5,581 bases of DNA. Origin: Phycisphaerales bacterium UBA966. Its GTDB lineage: Bacteria; Planctomycetota; Phycisphaerae; Phycisphaerales; SM1A02. This document shows positions 4,864 through 5,581 of this stretch, one piece after another (the stretch's first letter is position 1; each line of letters begins with the position of its first letter). The notes below the pieces were generated by a model. It was not told the origin of the DNA and ran no database searches. It saw only the letters and a list, made by a program, of their open reading frames with translations. Location: the NCBI GenBank assembly GCA_002292895.1, contig DBCE01000173.1, positions 1 to 5,581 on the forward strand, written 5' to 3'. Position numbers and translations under genes: made by a program.

Positions 4864-5581
4864 ATGATCACTGTTGGCACGTCACTCCTTGCTGCAATCA
4901 TGGCCACCGCCACCGTTGCGCCACCCGCCACTGAAGCTGACTTTGTGTCGCTCTTCAATGGAACCGACCTACAAGGATGGGTTGGCGACACCACCGGTTA
5001 CTCCGTTGAATCTGGCGCGATCACCTGCGGACCAAAGGGAACGGATCTGTTTACCGCCAGTGACTATGCAAACTTTGTGTTGCGCCTGCAATTCAAACTT
5101 TCGGCCGGCGCAAACAACGGCATTGGCGTGCGTGCTCCCGGTACGGGCGATGCGGCATACGAAGCAATGGAGTTTCAAGTTCTTGACGATGCCAACGACA
5201 AATACAAAGGCTGGCTGAAGGATTGGCAACACCACGGCAGCGTGTACGGCATTGCACCATCCAAGAACGCGGCCGCGGCCATGCGCCCCGTGGGAGAGTG
5301 GAACGATCAAGAAATTGTTCTTGATGGCCGGCACGCCAAGGTCACCCTGAACAACACGGTGATTCTTGACATCGACCTCGATGCCGCAATGCAGGACGGA
5401 ACGCTCAGCGGCAAAGAACACCCGGGTGCGCGGCGCAGCACTGGAAAGATTGGCTTCTTGGGACACGGCGACCACGTCCAGTACCGAAACATTCGAATTC
5501 GAACGCTGCCAGCGGTATCCGCGCCGGCGGCACCGGTGGCGCCTGCTGCACCAGTTACGCCTGCATCGCCGATGACACCGA
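4864..5581 (+). CDS. Secreted DUF1080 / 3-keto-disaccharide hydrolase domain protein (3' end outside window)
   Basis: This partial gene is open to the right edge with 239 codons visible. The domain (Pfam PF06439, DUF1080) is a concanavalin-like beta-sandwich. It is very common in Planctomycetota and linked to cleavage of 3-keto-glycosides or to carbohydrate binding. Hallmarks are FVSLFNGTDLQGW (28-39), FVLRLQFKLSAGANNGIGVR (71-90), MEFQVLDD (102-109), KDWQHHGSVYGIAPSK (119-134), PVGEWNDQEIVLDGRHAKVTLN (142-163) and the closing GKIGFLGHGDHVQYRNIRI (195-212). From residue 216 an Ala/Pro/Val/Thr-rich tail runs to the edge, probably a linker to a further domain or a low-complexity C-terminus. The ATG at 4864 is the first possible start because an in-frame TAG lies at 4852-4854. 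The N-terminus (TSLLAAIMATATVA) looks like a signal peptide but lacks the usual Lys/Arg. The gene is divergent from the dehydrogenase, which suggests linked sugar metabolism. The domain assignment is firm; substrate and catalytic activity are not. Confidence 0.9.
   Translation, partial: MITVGTSLLAAIMATATVAPPATEADFVSLFNGTDLQGWVGDTTGYSVESGAITCGPKGTDLFTASDYANFVLRLQFKLSAGANNGIGVRAPGTGDAAYEAMEFQVLDDANDKYKGWLKDWQHHGSVYGIAPSKNAAAAMRPVGEWNDQEIVLDGRHAKVTLNNTVILDIDLDAAMQDGTLSGKEHPGARRSTGKIGFLGHGDHVQYRNIRIRTLPAVSAPAAPVAPAAPVTPASPMTP

Overview
The window most resembles a piece of a Planctomycetota chromosome, perhaps from the Phycisphaerae. This is inferred from protein families, not from a marker gene. 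The base composition is moderately GC-rich. The window holds a polysaccharide-export lipoprotein with a planctomycete-like C-terminus, a secreted PQQ-type sugar dehydrogenase, and a secreted DUF1080 (3-keto-disaccharide hydrolase) protein. These families are abundant in that phylum. Clear Shine-Dalgarno sequences are scarce.

Layout. Five genes lie on the minus strand and are read right to left. They are: a secreted glucose/sorbosone dehydrogenase-family protein (4778-3465); a 98-residue lipoprotein of unknown function (3447-3151); aspartate carbamoyltransferase PyrB (3119-2199); a Wza-like polysaccharide export lipoprotein with two SLBB domains (2029-275); and the first 62 codons of a membrane protein (186 to beyond position 1), possibly an exosortase. 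One gene lies on the plus strand, a DUF1080 protein (4864 to beyond 5581) that is divergent from the dehydrogenase. The two share an 85-bp promoter region containing small dyads.

How the genes fit together. The gaps between the dehydrogenase, lipoprotein and pyrB genes are 17 and 31 nt, which suggests co-transcription. The export gene follows after 169 nt and has the clearest ribosome-binding site in the window. The exopolysaccharide gene and the membrane-protein start belong to a cell-surface/exopolysaccharide theme. The dehydrogenase and the DUF1080 protein suggest periplasmic sugar chemistry. PyrB is the only cytoplasmic housekeeping enzyme, and no pyrC or other pyrimidine gene is visible beside it.

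No rRNA, tRNA, CRISPR array, insertion sequence or phage gene was seen. Nothing here amounts to a clearly new system. The most interesting points are a roughly 170-residue low-complexity insertion inside the export protein, the Asp+2 residue shared by both lipoproteins, a possible leaderless start for the dehydrogenase, and a perfect hairpin that contains the export gene's stop codon.
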